Source: Molossus alvarezi (Eukaryota > Chordata > Mammalia > Chiroptera > Molossidae). From it: DNA of 64,000 nucleotides. Shown here piece after piece: positions 31,169 through 42,750 of this stretch. The position numbers and the translations under genes were made by a program. Under the pieces are notes generated by a model. It worked only from the letters and a program-made list of their open reading frames with translations. It searched no databases and had not been told where the DNA came from. Numbering within the stretch: position 1 is the stretch's first letter; each line of letters starts with the position of its first letter. The stretch covers positions 99,810,591 through 99,874,590 of the forward strand of contig CM073890.1 of NCBI GenBank assembly GCA_037176705.1, given 5' to 3'.

Positions 31169-32559
31169 GCTAAAACCCACAAGAGCAAAGGAGAGATTTC
31201 GATTTTGTTTAATGCTGTACATTCAGGGTCTGCAACGCCTCGTATATATAGGCATGCGGTAAATAACTGTTGCATAAATCAATAAATACATCATAAAATC
31301 CCCAAACCTATGCAATTTAATAATATAAGTTTTGTAGGTTTTATATTAAAATCTCATTTTTTTCTCCCTCTCTAACCTTGGAGACATATTCTGTAATGAG
31401 TAAAATGCTTACAGGTTTAAAACTTCTAGTTGGCCTTTGAAAATCATGTACATAAGGAATTAAACTTTTTGTCTAAACAATCCTCATTTATGTTTATGAT
31501 TCTGCAATATGCAGCTGGATATATTCCTAACAGAGGCATGGCAACGTAGGCAATTTCAGTAATATATGTAAGATGGCCAAACTAGTAACTGGCAAGTCCG
31601 TGCCTAAATTTAACTGACTCCAAAATTCACATACTTTGCATGATGCTACACTTTCTTTTGCAAATTCTTAAAGCTCAAATTCAGTGCTTTTCCTTAGTGT
31701 GTTCATTCTATGCCCTCAATATTGTACAATCCATCAAATAAATCTTTAGAGAAAATAATATATAGACTAAGCTTTCAAATAGAAGAATGAACAAAAAACA
31801 AACAGACCTTGGCACTCATTTATGATAACTTTGTCCTTAAGATGTTTTCACTGAGCTAGGAAATACCTGGGGCCATTTGAAAATGGAAAACACTTTTCCT
31901 AGTTTTTTTCTAGTTATTTTCATTAGCTGACAATAAAACAATTTTTTTATCTATGGAATCATTCAGACCAAGATACACTATGATCCTTTTTCTGAAATGG
32001 TAGCTTTTTTCTTTTTAAAATGTGCTCTTAATGTAAAAATAAAAAATAAAAAATTTATAGGCTATACACTACCAACAATTGTTTATATTAATGAAAGATC
32101 AATAGTTTAAAAATTACTTGTTTAATTTTCAAATTTTATGCACTATTTTTTCATGAAATAAATATACCTTTATTGAATGTGAACAAAAGTATAAAACACA
32201 GAGTTCTTACTTCCAGATCATATATGTTGACAGAAAATGTAAAATGTAATCATAAAGATAAATTTGGAAATAGAGGATTTTACAGGAACTTCACTGGATT
32301 TATATTCAGAGATGGACTGAAAACCAAGCTGTGATATTCATTAATGGAACGATCATGCACAAATACTACACAGTTTTTAAAATATTTTTTGTTATGTGGA
32401 AAATAAACAGTTACATTTGACAAATATTTTGGTTCTTGAAAAAGTGACAAAATATAACTATGAAATTTCTTTGCAGACTAGTATAGACTATGAAACATAT
32501 TATGTTTAAATACTAAAAATGAATTAGAAAAAATTCAATCTTGTATTTATTACTAAAAG
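31169..32559. other. Unique AT-rich DNA, nothing recognised
   Basis: No repeat or coding signal recognised. Confidence 0.45.
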
Positions 32560-32845
32560 TGAGCATATATGTGAGAACACAGTGAGCACTTAGATAAGTG
32601 GATAAAGAAAATGTGATATATGTGTGTATATATATACATATATCTATATATGTATATATATGTATATATATAATCAACTACTATTTTTAACTTTGAAAAA
32701 AGAAGGAAATTCTGCCCTTATGAACACATGGGTGAACCTGGAGGACATTATGCTAAGTAAATTAAGCGGGACATGGAAAGACAAATACTGCATGGAATCA
32801 CTTATACATGAAATCTAAAAAAAGCAGACTTAAAAAAAAGTCTCA
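32560..32845 (+). mobile_element. L1 3' fragment, plus strand, with internal TA/TG repeat
   Basis: 'AGTGGATAAAGAAAATGTGA' (32596), a TATATG array (32615-32672), then 'AACCTGGAGGACATTATGCT' (32735) and 'CAAATACTGCATGGAATCAC' (32782). This is the end of L1 ORF2 and start of its 3' UTR, frame-broken. Confidence 0.78.
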
Positions 32846-32879
32846 AACTTTTTCTGAAACTTAAGTTTCAACCTTTTAG

Positions 32880-33165
32880 AAAGCATTTCTAGAGATATTA
32901 AAATTAAAAAATGTGTATATATATGTATACACACACACATATATAATCTATCAAATATATTCTATGACTTTATCCTTTGGAACTAAATTTACTTTTATTT
33001 TAGAGTTTATGTGCAAAGATATTTATTGCTGCAATGTCAATAATTACTAAAAAAATGATAAACAGAAAATACAAAGAGTGTCTATCCAAATATAAAATAT
33101 CAAAAAATGGTTTAATAAATTATATTTCATCTACATTATGAATTAAATAATATACAATTGTGCAA
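32880..33165 (+). mobile_element. Second L1 ORF2 3' fragment, plus strand
   Basis: 'GTGCAAAGATATTTATTGCT' (33011) and 'TGGTTTAATAAATTATATTT' (33108) follow the L1 ORF2 C-terminal region in diverged form. It may be part of the same old L1 as the preceding fragment, rearranged, because the order is inverted relative to a normal L1. Confidence 0.55.
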
Positions 33166-33727
33166 GTGATCATTAATTTTATTTCCTTTCTTTTAAACTT
33201 AACATTTTTCTGTTGTTGTCTCTTTATTTTATCTCAAAAAATGATGTGAACTAAACTTTCATTTCCCCAGATCTACTCACCATTCTCCGGAATCTGCTTC
33301 ACTGTTGTGATGTGTCCCTTCCTGCCTGCTCCCGTTGCGTGCTCTCACTGTGGCTACTCATCAGAAGTTCAAAACATGTTTACAGTTTTCTTCTCTCCTA
33401 AAAAATCCAAACAAAAAAAAATTAACTTTCCTTTAACATTTTGCCTTATCAAACTGCGCTTTTCCTTCTCTGTAGCATCTTATAGTAGTGTCAGTTGTCT
33501 TCAAATCATCATCACCCATTAGTTAACAAAGTTCCAGGAATGTGTCCCACCTTTGCTAACTATAGTTTCTCACAGGTTTTAACGGTACAAAATCTAATTA
33601 CTCTACCAATCTTCATGATCTTTGACCTTGATGTGTAAGACACGCTTGACCATATAAATCTTCTGAAAACAAGGGCATGTGGACCGAGGTCTTGGCAGTA
33701 GGGATAGAAAAGGGGAAATGCATTTAT
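33166..33727. other. Unique DNA, nothing recognised
   Basis: No repeat or coding signal recognised; this is the 5' flank of the full-length L1. Confidence 0.5.
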
Positions 33728-33742
33728 AAATATTTTAAGTGG
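33728..33742. repeat. L1 target-site duplication, left copy
   Basis: AAATATTTTAAGTGG, identical to 39194-39208. The three leading A's cannot be separated from the L1 tail at the right end. Confidence 0.92.
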
Positions 33743-34222
33743 GATGAGAGAGAAATGGCGGCGAAGTGAATGGAGGGAACCAGACCGTCTCCCAAGACCA
33801 AACTGGATTTACAAGGAAAACAAAGGCAAACCTTCAGGAAAGGGCAGCGGAAGGACACCTTGGAGGACCACTTAACCAGAAACACCCACTCAGTCCTGGG
33901 CCCTGGAAACTCTGTAGCGGGCTAAACTCTCCGCTGAAGCTGCACAGACTCCTGGCCCCCAGGGAACTGGGCAGGACCAGGGAACTCAGCGGGAAATTAT
34001 TCCCACCGCCTCCCTTGCCACCCTGCATGGGTCCTCCTAACGCTATAGCCTGCTAAACTCCCCGCTGGAGCCACACAGACTCCCTGAGAACAGGGGACTT
34101 GGCGGGATTAAAGTGGGTCCTCCCCGGTGCATCCAAACCCAGGAGAGGGAGCCACAAACAGCAAAACACCAACACCCACTGGGAAAACTTGGCAGACTCC
34201 AAAGCCCACTGTGATAACGAAA
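33743..34222 (+). promoter_or_regulatory. L1 5' UTR (internal promoter region)
   Basis: GC-richer than its flanks. L1 5' UTRs carry an internal pol II promoter, and this one opens with a YY1-like site (33753-33762). Two related blocks lie 131 bp apart: GCTAAACTCTCCGCTGAAGC at 33921 and GCTAAACTCCCCGCTGGAGC at 34052, each followed by CACAGACTCC(T/C) and a GGG(A/G)ACT.GG.. string. The UTR is much shorter than the roughly 0.9 kb of human L1. Open frames on both strands here are not conserved proteins. Confidence 0.8.
33753..33762 (+). promoter_or_regulatory. YY1-like site at the L1 5' end
   Basis: AAATGGCGGC starts 11 bases into the element and contains the ATGGCGGC core of strong YY1 sites. 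Human L1 has a YY1 site at nearly the same place, which sets the transcription start. Function here is inferred by position and sequence. Confidence 0.6.
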
Positions 34223-35125
34223 ATGGTGAGAAACAGAAACAAAAGCCAAATGAAAGATCAAGAGACCTCTACAGAAGATGAAATAAATGAGGTGCAGTTA
34301 AGCAAGTTAACAGAACTAGAATTTAGAGCCATGATGTTGCGGAAGCTCAACAGCATGTGTAAGGACATGAGCAACATGAGTAAAGACATAGAAATGTTGA
34401 AAATAAACCATCTGGAAATGAAAAACCAACAGGAAGAAATGAAGAATGACATATCGGAAATGAAAAACACACTGGAAGGTCTAAAAAGCAGAGTAGGGGA
34501 AGCTGAGGACCGGATCAGTGAATTAGAAGACAGGCTAGAAGAAATCAACCAATCAGAAAACCAAAAGGAAAAAAAGATTAAAAAACAAGAAGAGAGCTTA
34601 AGAGAATTGTGGGACAACTGGAAACGTAATAATATTCGTATCATAGGAGTCCCTGAGGAAGAAGAAAGTAAGCGAGGGCTAGAGAATATATTCAAAGAAA
34701 TAGTGACAGAAAACTTCCCTAATTTGGTGAAGGAAGAAGGCATTCAAGTTCAAGAAGCTCAGAGAGCCCCAAGTAAGAAGAACCCAAACAGGCCCACACC
34801 AAGACACATAGTAATCAAACTGCCAAAAATTCAAGACAAAGAGAGAATCCTAAAAGCAGCAAGAGATAAGCAACAGGTTACCTACAAAGGAACCCCCATA
34901 AGGCTCTCAGCTGACTTCTCACAAGAAACATTACAGGCTCGAAGGGAATGGCATGAAGTAATCAAGGTCATGAAAAACAAGGATATGAATCCAAGACTAC
35001 TCTACCCAGCAAGGCTATCGTTCAAAATAGAAGGCCAAATAAAGAGCTTCCCAGACAAAATAAGGCTAAGGGAGTACATTAGCACCAAACCAGCACTGCA
35101 AGAAATGTTAAAAGGACTGCTGTAA
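34223..35125 (+). CDS. L1 ORF1p, RNA-binding chaperone, 300 aa, intact
   Basis: ORF1p forms trimers that coat L1 RNA and act as a nucleic-acid chaperone in the cytoplasmic RNP. The start is ATG at 34223 (A at -3, G at +4). The frame is open upstream to 34127, but only through a GTG. A basic N-terminus (MVRNRNKSQMK) is followed by a long coiled coil (about residues 26-133) with an RhxxhE trimer motif, RISELE, at 97-102. The RRM (about 134-232) has NNIRIIGVPE at 136-145 and TPRHIVIKLPK at 192-202. The C-terminal domain (about 233-300) has ARREW at 239-243 and YPARLSF at 261-267. It ends ALQEMLKGLL and a TAA. Length is slightly below human ORF1p (338 aa), the difference being at the N-terminus and coiled coil. 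All motifs I checked are present, so a working protein is plausible. Confidence 0.93.
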   Translation: MVRNRNKSQMKDQETSTEDEINEVQLSKLTELEFRAMMLRKLNSMCKDMSNMSKDIEMLKINHLEMKNQQEEMKNDISEMKNTLEGLKSRVGEAEDRISELEDRLEEINQSENQKEKKIKKQEESLRELWDNWKRNNIRIIGVPEEEESKRGLENIFKEIVTENFPNLVKEEGIQVQEAQRAPSKKNPNRPTPRHIVIKLPKIQDKERILKAARDKQQVTYKGTPIRLSADFSQETLQARREWHEVIKVMKNKDMNPRLLYPARLSFKIEGQIKSFPDKIRLREYISTKPALQEMLKGLL

Positions 35126-35170
35126 TTACCAGGAGAAATGGGAAGAAAAACAGAACCACACTAAACAAAA

Positions 35171-38100
35171 ATGGCAATAAATAAGTACATATCAATAACC
35201 ACCTTAAATGTAAATGGACTGAATGCTCCCATAAAAAGACACAGAGTAGCTGACTGGATAAGAAAGCAAGACTCATCTATATGCTGTTTACAAGAAACCC
35301 ACCTCACAACAAAAGACTCACATAGATTGAAAGTGAAGGGATGGAAAAAAATCTTTCAAGCAAATGGAAAAGACAAAAAAGCTGGGGTAGCAATACTGAT
35401 ATCTGATAAAATAGACTTCAGATTGAAGGCCATAACTAGAGACAAAGAAGCCCACTACATAATATTGAAAGGATCTATCCAACAGGAAGATATAACCTTG
35501 ATAAACATATATGCACCCAATATAGGAGCACCAAAATATATTAAAAATCTTCTGGAGGACTTCCAAGGAGAAATCGATAGTAATACAATCATAACAGGGG
35601 ACTTCAACACCCCGCTCACATCACTGGATAGATCCTCTAGACAAAAAATTAGCAAGGAAACAGAGACTCTAAATGAAGCACTAGACCAAATGGATTTAAT
35701 AGATATCTACAGAGAACTACACCCCAAAACTACAGAATTCACATTCTTCTCAAGTGCACATGGGACATTCTCAAAGATAGACCACATGTTAGGGCACAAA
35801 CTAAGTCTCTACAAGTTCAAAAAGATTGAAATTATAACAAGCATCTTCTCAGACCACAATGGTATGAAACTAGAAATCAATTGCAAGAAGAACATGCAAA
35901 GACATTTTAACACATGGAAGCTAAATAGAATGTTATTAAACAATGAATGGGTCACCGAGGAAATCAAGGAAGAAATCAAAAACTTCCTGGAAACCAATGA
36001 AAATGAGGACACAACAATACAAAATCTATGGGATGCAGCAAAAGCAGTTCTGAGAGGGAAGTTTATAGCACTACAGGCCTACCTCAAAAAAGAAGAAAAA
36101 TCTCTAATAGACTACCTAACCTCACAACTTAAAGAACTAGAGAGTAAACAAAAAGAAAACCCCAGAGCAAGTAGAAGAAAAGAAATAGTAAGGATCAGAG
36201 CAGAAATAAACGACATAGAGACCAAAAAAACAATCCAGAGGATCAATAAAACAAAGAGCTGGTTTTTCGAAAAGATAAACAAGATTGATGGACCCTTAGC
36301 TAGACTCACCAAGAAACAAAGAGAGAGAACCCAAATACATAAAATCAGAAATGAAACAGGAGAGATAACAACTGACCCTACAGAAATACAAAACATCGTT
36401 AACAACTACTATGAAAAATTATACGGCAACAAATTCGAAAATCTAGGCGAAATGGACAAATTTCTAGAAACACATAGTCTCCCAAAATTGGATCAGATAG
36501 AGATTGAAAACTTGAACAGACCAATAACAACAGAAGAAATTGAAGATGTAATCAAGACTCTTCCAGCAAACAAAAGCCCAGGCCCGGATGGCTTCACAGG
36601 GGAGTTTTACCGAACATTCAAAGAAGAACTAATACCCATTCTCCTCAAACTATTTCAAAAAATTCAAGAAGAAGGAAGACTTCCAAACTCGTTTTATGAA
36701 GCCAGCATAACTCTAATTCCAAAACCAGAAAAAGACACAACAAAGAAAGAAAACTACAGGCCAATATCCCTGATGAACATAGATGCCAAAATCCTGAACA
36801 AAATACTAGCAAATCGAATCCAGCAATACACCAGAAAAATTATCCACCATGACCAGGTGGGATTCATCCCAGGGATGCAAGGCTGGTACAATATTCGCAA
36901 ATCCATAAATGTGATACACCACATAAATAAATTGAAGAATAAAAACCACATGATCATATCAATAGATGCCGAAAAAGCCTTTGACAAAATCCAGCATCCA
37001 TTTCTGATAAAAACGCTCAGCAGTGTGGGAATAGAGGGATCATATCTCGACATAATAAAGGCCATATATGAAAGACCTACAGCCAACATCATACTCAATG
37101 GGCAAAAACTAAAAGCATTTCCCTTAAGAACAGGAACAAGGCAAGGATGCCCACTTTCGCCACTCCTATTTAACATAGTGCTGGAAGTCTTAGCCACAGC
37201 AATCAGACAGGAAGAAAAAATAAAAGGGATCCAAATTGGAAAGGAGGAAGTGAAATTGTCATTATTTGCAGATGACATGATACTGTACATAGAAAATCCC
37301 AAAGACTCCACCAAAAGCTTACTAGACTTAATAAATGAATTTGGCAAAGTAGCAGGATACAAAATTAACGTCAAGAAATCGATGGCATTCTTATACACCA
37401 ATGATGAACTCACAGAAAGAGAAACTAAGCAAACAATCCCATTTACCATTGCGGCAAAAAAATTAAGATACCTAGGAATAAACTTAACCAAAGAGATAAG
37501 GGACCTATTCGCAGAAAACTACAGGTCTTTGAAAAAAGAAATAGAGCAAGATGTAAAAAAGTGGAAGAACATACCCTGTTCATGGATTGGGAGAATTAAC
37601 ATCATTAAAATGTCCATATTACCCAAAGTAATCTATAGATTCAACGCAATCCCCATCAAAATACCAACGGCATACTTCAAAGAATTAGAACAATTACTTC
37701 AAAAGTTCATATGGAACCAAAAAAGGCCTCGAATAGCCACAGCAATCTTGAAAAGGAAGAACAAAGTTGGAGGGATCACAATACCAGATTTCAGGTTATA
37801 CTACAAAGCCACCATAATCAAAACAGCCTGGTACTGGCACAAGAACAGGTATATAGACCAGTGGAACAGAATAGAGAACCCAGAAATGGACCCTAGGCAA
37901 TATGCTCAATTAATATTTGACAAAGGTGGCAAGAGCATTCAGTGGAGTAAGGACAGCCTCTTTAATAAATGGTGCTGGGAAAATTGGACAGCTACTTGCC
38001 GAAAAATGAAACTAGATCATCAACTTACACCCTACACCAAAATAAACTCAAAATGGATAAAAGACTTAAATGTAACTCATGAATCCATAAAAATCCTAGA

Positions 38101-38995
38101 GGAGACTGTGGGCAACAAAATATCAGACATCATACGCAGCAGAATTTTTACTGACACATCACCTAAGGCAATAGAAACAAAGGAGAAAATGAACACATGG
38201 GACTACATCAAACTCAAAAGCTTCTGCACAGCGAAAGATACAATCATCAAAACGGAAAGGCTACCCACTGTATGGGAGAGCATAATTGCCAATGATATAT
38301 CAGATAAGGGGTTAATTTCCAATACATATAGAGAGCTCATACAACTCCACAAAAGGAAGACAAAGAATCCAATTAAAAAATGGGCAGAGGAACTAAATAG
38401 ACACCTCTCCAAACAGGACATACAAATGGCTAAGAGACATATGAAGAAATGTTCATCATCACTAATCATCAGAGAGATGCAAATCAAAACAACAATGAGG
38501 TATCACCTCACACCTGTCAGAATGGCCGCCATCAACAAATCATCAAACAACAAGTGTTGGCGAGGGTGTGGAGAAAAGGGGACTCTAGCACACTGTTGGT
38601 GGGAATGCAGACTGGTGCAGCCACTATGGAAAACAATATGGTGTCACCTCAAAAAATTAAAAATTGAACTCCCATTTGACCCAGTGATCCCACTTCTAGG
38701 AATATACCCTAAGAAGCCTGAAACACCAATCAGAAAGAATATATGTACCCCCATCTTTGTAGCAGCACTATTTACAATCGCTAAGATCTGGAAACAGCCC
38801 AAGTGCCCATCAGTAGACGAATGGATTAAAAAGCTGTGGTACATATACACAATGGAGTACTACGCAGCGGTAAGAAAGAAAGATCTCTTATCCTTTGAGA
38901 CTACATGGAGGGACCTGGAAAGTATCATCCTAAGTGAAACAAGCCAAGCAGTGAAAGACAAATTTCATATGATCTCACTGATTTCTGGAATATAA
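35171..38995 (+). CDS. L1 ORF2p, endonuclease and reverse transcriptase, 1274 aa, intact
   Basis: ORF2p nicks target DNA at TT/AAAA-like sites and primes cDNA synthesis of the L1 RNA from the nick. Endonuclease (residues 1-238): TLNVNGLN with N13, QETHL with E42, GDFNTPL with D144 and N146, SKIDH with D204, SDH with D228 and H229. All are catalytic positions of the APE-type fold, offset by one from human. Reverse transcriptase (about 495-770): [11 protein letters not shown] with D599, [29 protein letters not shown] with D701 and D702. The C-terminal Cys/His segment [18 protein letters not shown] lies at 1129-1146. Length equals human ORF2p within one residue. The start ATG at 35171 lies 45 nt after the ORF1 stop; in L1 this ORF is reached by unconventional reinitiation. 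It stops with TAA 198 nt before the end of the element. No missing residue seen. Confidence 0.96.
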   Translation: MAINKYISITTLNVNGLNAPIKRHRVADWIRKQDSSICCLQETHLTTKDSHRLKVKGWKKIFQANGKDKKAGVAILISDKIDFRLKAITRDKEAHYIILKGSIQQEDITLINIYAPNIGAPKYIKNLLEDFQGEIDSNTIITGDFNTPLTSLDRSSRQKISKETETLNEALDQMDLIDIYRELHPKTTEFTFFSSAHGTFSKIDHMLGHKLSLYKFKKIEIITSIFSDHNGMKLEINCKKNMQRHFNTWKLNRMLLNNEWVTEEIKEEIKNFLETNENEDTTIQNLWDAAKAVLRGKFIALQAYLKKEEKSLIDYLTSQLKELESKQKENPRASRRKEIVRIRAEINDIETKKTIQRINKTKSWFFEKINKIDGPLARLTKKQRERTQIHKIRNETGEITTDPTEIQNIVNNYYEKLYGNKFENLGEMDKFLETHSLPKLDQIEIENLNRPITTEEIEDVIKTLPANKSPGPDGFTGEFYRTFKEELIPILLKLFQKIQEEGRLPNSFYEASITLIPKPEKDTTKKENYRPISLMNIDAKILNKILANRIQQYTRKIIHHDQVGFIPGMQGWYNIRKSINVIHHINKLKNKNHMIISIDAEKAFDKIQHPFLIKTLSSVGIEGSYLDIIKAIYERPTANIILNGQKLKAFPLRTGTRQGCPLSPLLFNIVLEVLATAIRQEEKIKGIQIGKEEVKLSLFADDMILYIENPKDSTKSLLDLINEFGKVAGYKINVKKSMAFLYTNDELTERETKQTIPFTIAAKKLRYLGINLTKEIRDLFAENYRSLKKEIEQDVKKWKNIPCSWIGRINIIKMSILPKVIYRFNAIPIKIPTAYFKELEQLLQKFIWNQKRPRIATAILKRKNKVGGITIPDFRLYYKATIIKTAWYWHKNRYIDQWNRIENPEMDPRQYAQLIFDKGGKSIQWSKDSLFNKWCWENWTATCRKMKLDHQLTPYTKINSKWIKDLNVTHESIKILEETVGNKISDIIRSRIFTDTSPKAIETKEKMNTWDYIKLKSFCTAKDTIIKTERLPTVWESIIANDISDKGLISNTYRELIQLHKRKTKNPIKKWAEELNRHLSKQDIQMAKRHMKKCSSSLIIREMQIKTTMRYHLTPVRMAAINKSSNNKCWRGCGEKGTLAHCWWECRLVQPLWKTIWCHLKKLKIELPFDPVIPLLGIYPKKPETPIRKNICTPIFVAALFTIAKIWKQPKCPSVDEWIKKLWYIYTMEYYAAVRKKDLLSFETTWRDLESIILSETSQAVKDKFHMISLISGI

Positions 38996-39193
38996 TGAAC
39001 ATAACAGTTTGAGGACAATCCCCTAAGGAGTGGGGAGCTGAGAGAGGGATGAACAACAGAACTTAAATGCATGGAGGCATGAACAGTGGATATGGACAAC
39101 AATCAGGGGAAGGGGCAGGGAGGGAAGGGGGAGGGGGGAATCAGTGGGGGGAAAAGGAGAATCATTTGTAACAAAAATTAATCAATAAAAAAA
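38996..39193 (+). other. L1 3' UTR with G-rich tract, AATAAA and A tail
   Basis: About 190 bp. The tract 39104-39155 has at least seven runs of three or more G's, able to form a G-quadruplex, as in other mammalian L1 3' UTRs. 'GTAACAAAAATTAATCAATA' runs into AATAAA (39184-39189) and roughly ten A's. Related 3' ends with different sequence lie at 18036-18376 and 60118-60285. Confidence 0.85.
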
Positions 39194-39208
39194 AAATATT
39201 TTAAGTGG
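39194..39208. repeat. L1 target-site duplication, right copy
   Basis: AAATATTTTAAGTGG; see 33728-33742. Confidence 0.92.
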
Positions 39209-42200
39209 TAAACTGAGATTGATTGATTGCTTAGATGAAGAAACTTGATGACTGTCGGATATCAGCTACTGAAGGGACGAACTATAAAAGTATATATACA
39301 TTCCTGTGGCTTGTATGGAGGGCATTACCAACAACAGAATTATATCTTATAAGGGAAGGATAATATTCACAAGGAAACAATAAGGCATTTATAAATCTAA
39401 CTATGGGATAACTGTTACATATTTCATTAGTAGAATATACGTGTTAAGATCATTTCAAAATATAACATCTATGAAATATTGAATTATCCTAGGAAAGATG
39501 TAGAACGAGGTAACATATTGGCCAAGGACAGATCTCTGGGAATACCAAAGTTGTAGAAATACGTTTATGTACAGAAACCTTTCGAAGGTGGGGAGATGAA
39601 CAGAGAAGTTGAACTGAATGTTTCCTATTTGCCCGCCCCCCCCCCCCATATCCACTGTTCACCCAACTCCACACTGTCTTATATCCTGGAATCGAAGTCC
39701 AAAGAGCAGTTATGTCTGTTGTCCAGTTTACATTTTAATAACATACCCTTTCATGCTCAGTAATATCTTTGTTTAGGCAATAAATTATATCCTAACCAGG
39801 ACTCTCTTGCTCTTTGGTTTCCCTTTGGCTTCAGTCAAGGGAGACAGATGGAGGGAGGTGACTGAGGTCAGGGAATTTATTTCTGTGGCATCTCTCCTGA
39901 CATGTCATGGTGGGTTGGTTGTTAGCCTTGTCATTGCTTCCAACTGACACTATCTACTGAGAGGGGGCATTTGGGAAAGTTCATCATTCTCTGCATTTTT
40001 GCCCATTTTTAAAAATGGTGTTTTGATTAATTTTTTTTCTCAATTATTCCACTAGAATGCACCGTGCTTTTTGCAAAGACCCTGATTAGTGCCAGAGTAT
40101 GAGCAGAATCAAGATAGTGTGGTGTCATGAAAGGCAAAAAAAATTTCAAGATTTGTGTACTGTATGGGGGTGGTGGAGGAAGGAATTCAACAAAGCGATC
40201 CATCAAGATTAAGAAAATATATTAAATATCATGTAAAGGGTTGAAATTATGAAATTTTGTGTTAGGTAGGCACAAAAAATAAGCATAAATTAGCCAAAAT
40301 ATATTGTATCCACTTTTATATTCGATTTAGTTAAGCAATCATTAATAAACTCTTATTTTCATTTTGTCAGATAAACAGGAGATATCATCTGAAGTTTACA
40401 GGGGGAGACATTATAGATAGGAGAGATTAGGGAAGTCACAATAAATTGATACCATAGTTTACTTGACTATAATTAGTCATGTTTAGTAAAATAGAAGCAC
40501 TGGACAGATAATTTTTTATTAATATATTATCCCAAAGAAACATACTTTTGTCCAGCTTATAAAGACTTCACTTTCATCAAAGTTATACAAAATACTTAAG
40601 TATTAATAGGCTATAATCAAACATGGGAGATAATAAATTACCTACCTATTTTTAAATCTTCCACTTGAGGTATTTATTGACTCCTATAAACTGAAATGTC
40701 CAAAATGAAATGGACTTTGCATGATTATTAGAAACAAAACAAAAAACTCCTGCAAAACAAAGACATAAAAATATAACTAAAAACATGGCAAATTCGTAAT
40801 GGGTGATGATTGCAAAGTTAAATAAGCAGTATGTGATGAACTTGGCATTCTCCGGAATTTAGAAGCCAGAGTAATTTAGACAGTGAGAGAAAGACTCAGT
40901 TCCTGCCACCTCCCCCCCGAAGTTCTCATCATTTTTCAAGAATTGGGTACATCTGGGGATTCTTCTGATAGCTAAATCCTGTATCCAATTTAGAAAGAGC
41001 TCCATAATGTTAGCTAAAGGCAGTGCAGTAGAAATTTATCACCAAGGAATGGAATGCATACCTCTTGGCTAAAAACTGCTTAGAGGAATGTGATTTGTGC
41101 AGTAGAAAAGTGCATGGAAATCTTAGTTGTAGTTTTGTTTAAGTCTGTGAAAAACTTTCTGTGCCTCTAAGGGACAGAAACCCTAAGCAGTTCTTAGGAA
41201 AATGGGAACTATTTTAGAGGAGAATAAATATTTTGCAGTAACCTCTCTGACATTACTCACTGTTCTGCTTCCTATTTCATAGGCCAGACCACCTGGACTT
41301 TTGTAACCCAATGGAACTTCAGGCTCCCTATATTCATCTAAGTTTCAGAATAAAGGAGCATTTTAAAATTCAAATCCAGGACTATAAATAGATATCCTGC
41401 CATTTCTCAAATATATTCATCATGCTTTTGAGGAGACCTCTACACCAATTAGTCTTCTGGGTTTAAATGAAAGAACATAGTCAACGATTGAAAAGAGGAA
41501 AAATGGAAAGAGAATAATGTATGGCCCTTATAAAACCCACACAAGCACTAGAGTGTTTTTGTTCATAAATAAAATGAGTTCAGATTAACTTGCTTCAAAC
41601 TATTTGTTTGTTTCAACATGACAAAATAAAAATGGTATCCCTTGATTAACAAACATCATTGCTGGCTACCTGGTTTAACATTTCTGTATTCCTGACAGAA
41701 GAGAGAAATATGTAGGCAAAGGTTAAATATAGAATGGGAGTAATGATGAAACTTCTTGTAAGCCCCACTGTGTTTTAAAGGACCAGAGAGCCCTCTAGAA
41801 GTTCCTAAAAGTAAAGGTATTCACAGCAAACTTTTGTCTTTTGTTGGGCGGGAAGTAGAGTTGAGCAGAGCATGCCATTGGGGTATACATACTCCTCAGG
41901 AGGAAAAGATATGGGAAGACCATTTGCATCTTCTGTGCATGTCACATACTCTTTCTTAAAGGATGTTTTCTTCCATTTGGGACACGGAAATGAGCGTGTG
42001 CTGCACAGGTCATTGCAGATTGCCCTTGGTAGAGAGCTGTACTCAGGGCTCAGGTATTAACATCCTACTGCAGTGTGGAGGAACTGAGGGGTCCAGATTT
42101 TCCTGTTACTCAGAAAATGAGTGAAATTTGGGGATAGAAGCAAGGAAGGCCATGTTGAAACTCAAAAGGCCTCAAATTTAAGTTATGCTCTATATTATAT

Positions 42201-42510
42201 CCTAATGAAACTGATATTTAATCTCCATCTATCTGATTCCCAAATTGTGGATATCAATTTATCTGAAACTTATAATAGATGTTGAGGTTTGAACAATTAT
42301 CACTCCTAAAATTCAGACTCATTCCACCTAGTTTCAATCATCTTTTCTTCCTAAAATTTCTAAAAAGAGTCATGTAATTTCTTTAACTTAATCAACAATT
42401 TTTAAGAATGGAAACACCAGTTTTACAAAACTCTATCACTAGAATTTGGGATATTTCATGGAGTTGATCATTTAATTTTCTTAGCTTTTCTCATGTTGGG
42501 TACAACCTTT
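39209..42510. other. Unique AT-rich DNA with a C14 run
   Basis: No repeat family recognised over 3.3 kb. The only low-complexity feature is a C run at about 39636-39648. A 62-codon frame at 41872-42060 has no recognised domain. Confidence 0.45.
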
Positions 42511-42720
42511 TTTTTAAAAAAAAAAATTTTCTTTATTGATTTTAGAGAGAGAAGAAGGGAGAGGGAGATAGAAACATCGATGAGAGAGAACATTGATTGG
42601 CCCCTTTGTGCATGCCCCTCGCTGGGCCCACAACCTGGGCATGTGCCCTGACCAGGAATAGAACCAGCCACCCTCTTGGTGCATGGGTTGATGCTCAACC
42701 ACTGAGCCACACCAGCCGGG
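42511..42720 (-). mobile_element. Ves-type SINE (type B), minus strand
   Basis: T/A tail, 'TCTTTATTGATTTTAGAGAG', 'ATAGAAACATCGATGAGAGA', body 'ACAACCTGGGCATGTGCCCT', head ending CCACACCAGCCGGGC. The left flank GGGTACAACCTT and right flank GGGTACCACTTT are a slightly decayed target duplication. The insertion lies about 20 bp from the hAT copy. Confidence 0.9.
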
Positions 42721-42742
42721 CATGGGTACCACTTTCTTGACC

Positions 42743-42750
42743 ATGCAGAG
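42743..42750. repeat. hAT target-site duplication, left copy
   Basis: ATGCAGAG; ATGTAGAG at 43001-43008 differs in one base. Confidence 0.75.

Larger units (their letters stand above)
33743..39193 (+). mobile_element. Full-length L1 retrotransposon with two intact ORFs
   Basis: A 5.45-kb element with every part of a functional L1: 480-bp 5' UTR (33743-34222), ORF1 (34223-35125), 45-nt spacer, ORF2 (35171-38995), a roughly 190-bp 3' UTR with a G-rich tract, an AATAAA at 39184 and a short A tail. It is flanked by a perfect 15-bp target duplication. No premature stop or frameshift is present in either ORF. It inserts in unique DNA and carries no later insertion. All this points to a recent insertion that may still be able to move. 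The tail of about ten A's is short for a new copy, which is the one sign of age or of a poor source. Confidence 0.95.

Noticed and set aside
34127..34222. 32-residue N-terminal extension of L1 ORF1
   Set aside because: Begins at GTG, not ATG; the first ATG in frame is 34223 and has a good context.
36754..37491. 245-codon open frame on the minus strand inside L1 ORF2
   Set aside because: Antisense shadow of the reverse transcriptase; follows codon structure of the plus-strand ORF2 and matches no family.
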